Shown piece after piece: positions 15,591 to 18,218 of a stretch of DNA of 18,218 nt. The notes under the pieces are model-generated. The model was not told the origin of the DNA. It saw nothing but the letters and a program-made list of their open reading frames with translations, and did not search any database. The translations under genes and the position numbers were made by a program. Positions within the stretch are counted from its first letter, which is position 1. Every line of letters begins with the position of its first letter. The stretch is from an uncultured Roseburia sp. (GTDB taxonomy: Bacteria > Bacillota > Clostridia > Lachnospirales > Lachnospiraceae): NCBI GenBank assembly GCA_934358955.1, contig CAKRLC010000055.1, positions 1 through 18,218 of the forward strand, read 5' to 3'.

Positions 15591-15642
15591 TCGAGAATAT
15601 GCAGACCAAACATGCTTGCATGGTGAGGTCTGCATATATCGA
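15591..15642. repeat. Composite hairpin with nested palindrome
   Basis: ATATGCAGACC (15597-15607) pairs with GGTCTGCATAT (15627-15637). Outer TCGA/TCGA arms (15591-15594 and 15639-15642) extend the stem, and an inner CATGC-TT-GCATG (15611-15622) forms a second hairpin in the loop. There is no T-run, so it is not an ordinary terminator. Confidence 0.6.
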
Positions 15643-15689
15643 GAGTGATAGGGCGAATGCCCGTCATGGCATGCACTGCGGACTAAAAC

Positions 15690-15820
15690 TCATGATATAA
15701 TAAGACTGCCGAGCGAAGCGAGTGTAGATAACGATCATGAATCGAAGATTCATGATATAATAAGACTGCCGAGCGAAGCGAGTGTAGATAACGATCATGA
15801 ATCGAAGATTCATGATATAA
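15690..15820. repeat. Two-copy 60-bp tandem repeat with internal hairpin
   Basis: The units at 15691-15750 and 15751-15810 share their sequence nearly throughout (the last nine bases of the first unit onward repeat exactly), and the first ten bases recur at 15811-15820. Each junction holds a perfect hairpin ATCATGAATC-GAA-GATTCATGAT (15734-15756 and 15794-15816). Each unit also holds GAGCGAAGCGAG, a mirror repeat, and a TGATATAAT motif. The near identity implies recent duplication. Confidence 0.9.
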
Positions 15821-15836
15821 GAAGAATGCATATAAT
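15809..15836 (+). promoter_or_regulatory. Possible promoter of the DUF5711-cvpA pair
   Basis: TATAAT at 15831-15836 lies 45 bp upstream of the start codon at 15881. The best -35, TTCATG (15809-15814, 16-bp spacing), is poor and lies within the last repeat hairpin. If it is real, the repeat array forms the upstream promoter region. Confidence 0.4.
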
Positions 15837-15880
15837 GGGATAAGCAAAGAGTGGTGCAGAAAAAAACAACAGGAGAACAC

Positions 15881-17077
15881 ATGACAGAAACAGAAAAGAG
15901 AAATTTTAAAACAGTCCAGGCCATGGATATGGATGAATACAATGAAAAACTGCGCACACACAGAAGAAAGGTGTTCCGCAGGACGGTGACAGTGATCGCA
16001 GTGATACTGGCAATCGTGGGTGGTCTTTGGCTTTTTATGATATTTAGACACTATGAAGACTTTGATATCATCGCATCAGTGGAGAGGTCTGATACAGCTG
16101 CGACGATTTTTACTGAGTTTAGCGGAAATATTTTAAAATACAGCAATGATGGTGCACTTTATGCAGACAGTAATAATGAACGGATCTGGAATCAAACCTA
16201 TGAGATGACCAATCCGGCTATCGATATATGTGATAGCTATCTGGCTATTTATGATAAAAAAGGAACGAAGATTTATATATTAACGCCAGACGGGCTTGTC
16301 AGCAGCATAGAAACGACGATGAAGATCAAGCAGGTAAGCATCGCGGCACAGGGAACCATTGCCGTATTAATGGGGGAACAGGACAGATCGTATCTTGTAG
16401 TATATGATAAAAATGGAAATGAATTGGTGAATGGTGCTATTTATGGTGAAGATGGAGGGTATCCGATTGCGATTGCGTTGTCAAACGATGCAGTGAAACT
16501 GGCAGTATCCATGCTTGATATAAATGATGGAAATGTAAAGACGACTGTAGCATTCTATAATTTTGGCACAGTAGGGGAAAATGAGATTGACCGGATCGTA
16601 TCGGCTAATTCATTTGCGGACATGGTGATTCCCGAAATGTCTTTTGTTTCAAATGATAAAATGATCGCTTACGGTGATTCGGAGATTATTTTATTTGAAG
16701 GAACGCAAAAACCTAAAATGACCCAGGAGATACCGTTGCCAGAAGAAGTGAAGAGTATTTTTCATAATAAAAAATATATCGGAGTTGTATCCAGCAATAA
16801 TGATGAAACACTGACTCATCATATAACGGTATATGATCTGCGTGGATCAACAATTATGGAAAAAGATTTTTCAATGGAATATACGTGGATCGGATTTTTG
16901 GCTAATAATGAAGTGTGTATTACAAATGAAGATGCATGTGATATTTATACGATCAGGGGAATCTATAAATTCCATCATGAATTTGACGAGCGGCTTTACC
17001 GGATCATGTCGGGAAAGACATCGCTGGACTATACAGTGGTTTTGAATACAAAGACAGAAAAAGTGAGACTGAAATAA
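15881..17077 (+). CDS. DUF5711-like membrane-anchored beta-propeller protein
   Basis: This 398-residue protein starts with a charged cytoplasmic tail of about 35 residues, then a membrane helix (about 36-54, VTVIAVILAIVGGLWLFMI), and a large extracytoplasmic domain rich in beta-strands with WD40/quinoprotein-like repeats. Phrases such as LKYSNDGALYAD, YLAIYDKKGTKIYIL and YDKNGNELV recur at blade-like intervals. This matches the DUF5711 family of Lachnospiraceae from memory; its role is unknown. ATG 15881 is preferred to GTG 15851 because AGGAG (15871-15875) lies five bases upstream. The cvpA gene starts ten bases after its stop, with its ribosome site overlapping that stop codon, so the two are an operon. 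Confidence 0.75.
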   Translation: MTETEKRNFKTVQAMDMDEYNEKLRTHRRKVFRRTVTVIAVILAIVGGLWLFMIFRHYEDFDIIASVERSDTAATIFTEFSGNILKYSNDGALYADSNNERIWNQTYEMTNPAIDICDSYLAIYDKKGTKIYILTPDGLVSSIETTMKIKQVSIAAQGTIAVLMGEQDRSYLVVYDKNGNELVNGAIYGEDGGYPIAIALSNDAVKLAVSMLDINDGNVKTTVAFYNFGTVGENEIDRIVSANSFADMVIPEMSFVSNDKMIAYGDSEIILFEGTQKPKMTQEIPLPEEVKSIFHNKKYIGVVSSNNDETLTHHITVYDLRGSTIMEKDFSMEYTWIGFLANNEVCITNEDACDIYTIRGIYKFHHEFDERLYRIMSGKTSLDYTVVLNTKTEKVRLK

Positions 17078-17087
17078 AGGAGTACAT

Positions 17088-17795
17088 ATGAACTGGTTGT
17101 TGCTTGCTGTAGTACTGACTCTGGCATTTTTTATCGTCAGAGGGTATCGGCGCGGACTTTTGAGAATGATATATTCCATGGTTGCCTGGATCGTAATGTT
17201 TGTTCTGGTGTCCTGGGCTGCCCCTTATGTGAATAACTTCCTGGTAGAAAATACATCACTGGATGAAAGGATATCAGCATATTGCGAAGAAAAAATACAG
17301 GAAAAAGTGCAGGAAAAAATAAATAGCAATGTACAGGATGCGATGGGACAAAGTCAAAACCTGAATGATCTTGGAATAAAACTACCGGATTCTGTCCTGA
17401 AAAATATTACAGAAAAGACAGCGGGAGCAACAGGAGATCTGTTGGATGCAACCGGGTTGTGCACAATAGCAGCAAAAGAACTTACCGCGTTTGCATTAAA
17501 TGGGATTTCATTTTTTGCCACAATGGGGATAGCGATGATTTTCCTGCACCTGATTTCCCGCACGATCGGAGTGGTATCGAGAATACCGGTAGTGCGCGGG
17601 GTCAATCGTTATCTTGGAATGGTCATGGGGGCAATTTCCGGAATGATGGTAGTTTGGATTGCTTTTTATGTGATTGCAATTTGCAGTACCAGCCAGATTG
17701 GAAACTGTTTGCTTTCTTATATATATGAAAGTACTTTTTTAAACTATCTATACGAGAATAATTTGGTAGTTACAATGGTTATGTTGTTCCTGTGA
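17088..17795 (+). CDS. CvpA family membrane protein
   Basis: This 235-residue protein has two N-terminal hydrophobic segments (about 2-20 and 25-50, containing RGYRRGLLRMIY), a helical soluble stretch of about 80 residues rich in Lys/Glu/Gln, and two or three C-terminal membrane segments (about 133-156, 175-199 and 220-235). This is the CvpA (colicin V production) pattern. Known roles in this family concern envelope maintenance and are poorly defined in Clostridia. AAAGGAG at 17076-17082 overlaps the upstream stop and lies five bases from the ATG. It closes the operon with the DUF5711-like gene. Confidence 0.85.
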   Translation: MNWLLLAVVLTLAFFIVRGYRRGLLRMIYSMVAWIVMFVLVSWAAPYVNNFLVENTSLDERISAYCEEKIQEKVQEKINSNVQDAMGQSQNLNDLGIKLPDSVLKNITEKTAGATGDLLDATGLCTIAAKELTAFALNGISFFATMGIAMIFLHLISRTIGVVSRIPVVRGVNRYLGMVMGAISGMMVVWIAFYVIAICSTSQIGNCLLSYIYESTFLNYLYENNLVVTMVMLFL

Positions 17796-17800
17796 TATAA

Positions 17801-17830
17801 CTTATAAGTAATAAAATAGAAACTTATAAG
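17801..17830. repeat. Paired CTTATAAG palindromes
   Basis: AACTTATAAG occurs twice, at 17799-17808 and 17821-17830. The CTTATAAG core is a perfect palindrome and the copies lie 22 bp apart, about two turns of DNA. They sit just upstream of the -35 at 17848, where an activator or an UP-type element would act. Confidence 0.5.
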
Positions 17831-17847
17831 AAAAACAAAAAAAGTGG

Positions 17848-17876
17848 TTGACGGATCGAAAAAATGATGCTAATAT
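17848..17876 (+). promoter_or_regulatory. Promoter P0 ahead of a terminator
   Basis: TTGACG (17848-17853) and TAATAT (17871-17876) are 17 bp apart, and the -10 is extended by TGC. The predicted start (about 17883) lies inside the left arm of the hairpin at 17878-17913. Confidence 0.6.
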
Positions 17877-17877
17877 A

Positions 17878-17918
17878 AAGTTCCACTGTGAAAGACAAAT
17901 TCACAGGGAGCTTTTTTT
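17878..17918 (+). terminator. Terminator ending the cvpA transcript, just after P0
   Basis: AAGTTCCACTGTGAA (17878-17892) pairs with TTCACAGGGAGCTT (17900-17913), with one bulged A and one G-U pair. A run of seven T (17912-17918) follows. It is the first convincing terminator after cvpA. Confidence 0.8.
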
Positions 17919-18004
17919 GTGAGAAAGAATAGATGCTTTATTTTGGAATGACGGACTGGTCTGGACAAGTTACCGGCGCATTTGAAAATAAGATAAAAAA
18001 GTTC

Positions 18005-18033
18005 TTGACAAACACAAGAGAGTTTGATATCAT
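18005..18033 (+). promoter_or_regulatory. Tandem promoter P1
   Basis: TTGACA (18005-18010) and TATCAT (18028-18033) are exactly 17 bp apart, with an extended TGA before the -10 and an A-rich stretch ahead of the -35. A hairpin, TGTCG-CGAA-CGACA (18042-18055), enclosed by AAGC/GCTT arms, follows at the predicted start. Confidence 0.8.
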
Positions 18034-18087
18034 AAATAAGCTGTCGCGAACGACACAAGCTTTTGAAAAGAAAAGATAAAAAAGTTC

Positions 18088-18116
18088 TTGACAAAGTGAA
18101 AGACATTTGATAAAAT
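18088..18116 (+). promoter_or_regulatory. Tandem promoter P2
   Basis: TTGACA (18088-18093) and TAAAAT (18111-18116) are exactly 17 bp apart, with an extended TGA. The same AAAAAAGTTCTTGACA approach as P1 is present. A hairpin with the identical stem, TGTCG-AAAA-CGACA (18125-18138), follows. Confidence 0.85.
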
Positions 18117-18182
18117 ATCAAAGCTGTCGAAAACGACAACACATCAGCTTGAAAGAGTTGAAAAAGAAAAATAAAAAAGTTG

Positions 18183-18211
18183 TTGACAAACAACACTGAA
18201 TGTGATAAGAT
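18183..18211 (+). promoter_or_regulatory. Tandem promoter P3
   Basis: TTGACA (18183-18188) and TAAGAT (18206-18211) are exactly 17 bp apart, with an extended TGA. It is preceded by AAAAAAGTTG as in P1 and P2. The window ends just after it, so the gene it serves is not visible; a 16S rRNA gene is the best guess. Confidence 0.85.
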
Positions 18212-18218
18212 ATCAGAG

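Larger units (their letters stand above)
15553..15850. other. Palindrome-rich intergenic region with 60-bp tandem repeat
   Basis: No gene is credible in these 298 bases. The reading frames on the minus strand only echo the repeat. The region holds a large composite hairpin (15591-15642), a GGGC-GAAT-GCCC hairpin (15651-15662), and the 60-bp repeat array (15690-15820). Four TGATATAA motifs, like extended -10 elements, lie at 15557, 15693, 15753 and 15813. It lies between the LysM gene and the DUF5711-like gene. Confidence 0.7.
17796..18218. other. Gene-free promoter region, probably upstream of an rRNA operon
   Basis: No gene is seen here. The segment is packed with promoter elements: CTTATAAG palindromes, a promoter with an immediate terminator (17848-17918), about 80 bp without clear features (17919-18000), and three tandem promoters. 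Such arrays usually precede rRNA operons in Clostridia, but no 16S sequence lies inside the window, so this is inferred. Confidence 0.65.

Noticed and set aside
15690..15820. CRISPR array
   Set aside because: The units are adjacent with identical content; there are no variable spacers, and no cas genes nearby.
15851..15880. GTG start ten codons upstream for the DUF5711-like gene
   Set aside because: The AGGAG at 15871-15875 lies after this GTG and fits the ATG at 15881; no ribosome site precedes the GTG.
15664..16051. Minus-strand reading frames with repeated SYYIMNLRFMIVIY-type segments
   Set aside because: The protein repeats only mirror the 60-bp DNA repeat and the DUF5711-like gene in another frame; no ribosome site or family resemblance.

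Overview
The window looks like chromosomal DNA from a low-to-mid GC Clostridia bacterium, most probably a gut Lachnospiraceae (Roseburia/Agathobacter-like). This is inferred from gene content, the AT-rich spacers, the strong GGAGG-type ribosome sites, a DUF5711-like/CvpA pair and the style of the genes; no database search was run. All protein genes lie on the + strand. The only minus-strand gene is a serine tRNA.

Layout. 1-330: gene-free AT-rich segment with a tandem cluster of DnaA boxes (66-107) and an inverted repeat (249-294), then a YitT-family membrane protein (331-1197). 1318-2526: eukaryote-type UDPGP/UAP nucleotidyltransferase with its own promoter and terminator. 2731-3465: RelQ-type small alarmone synthetase, ended by a bidirectional-looking terminator. 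3696-6883: a self-contained copper-response operon with a consensus promoter, a perfect CsoR operator palindrome at the predicted start site, csoR, and a CopA-type P1B ATPase whose C-terminal 67 residues form an in-frame CopZ-like chaperone with its own ribosome site and ATG. 6883-8236: SH3/amidase_3 lipoprotein with promoter and terminator. 8291-8381: tRNA-Ser(CGA) on the minus strand, with its own promoter. 8440-9605: phosphofructokinase. 9679-14087: dnaX, ybaB, recR and a split transketolase pair, the classic recombination/replication cluster running directly into carbon metabolism genes. 14350-17795: three membrane-linked genes: a degenerate JAMM/MPN-like domain joined to a membrane segment and LysM, a DUF5711-like protein, and CvpA. 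A 300-bp palindrome-rich segment with a 60-bp tandem repeat separates the first from the other two. 17796-18218: gene-free promoter region with a promoter that runs straight into a terminator, followed by three near-identical TTGACA/N17/extended -10 promoters. These resemble the start of an rRNA operon, which would begin just beyond the window.

How the parts fit. The copper operon forms a sensor-pump-chaperone loop: CsoR represses, CopA exports Cu(I) and the C-terminal HMA unit delivers copper. DnaX, YbaB and RecR serve replication and recombination repair. Phosphofructokinase and the transketolase pair serve glycolysis and the pentose phosphate pathway. RelQ would link growth control to (p)ppGpp, whose usual target, rRNA transcription, may be represented by the tandem promoters at the right edge. 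The DnaA boxes, the dnaX-recR cluster and the putative rrn promoters are all compatible with a position near the replication origin, but the window alone cannot prove that.

Most worth a second look: the nested copZ in copA, the metal-ligand-less JAMM-like domain on a LysM protein, the 60-bp repeat array, the DnaA box array, and the promoter/terminator/tandem-promoter arrangement at the right end.
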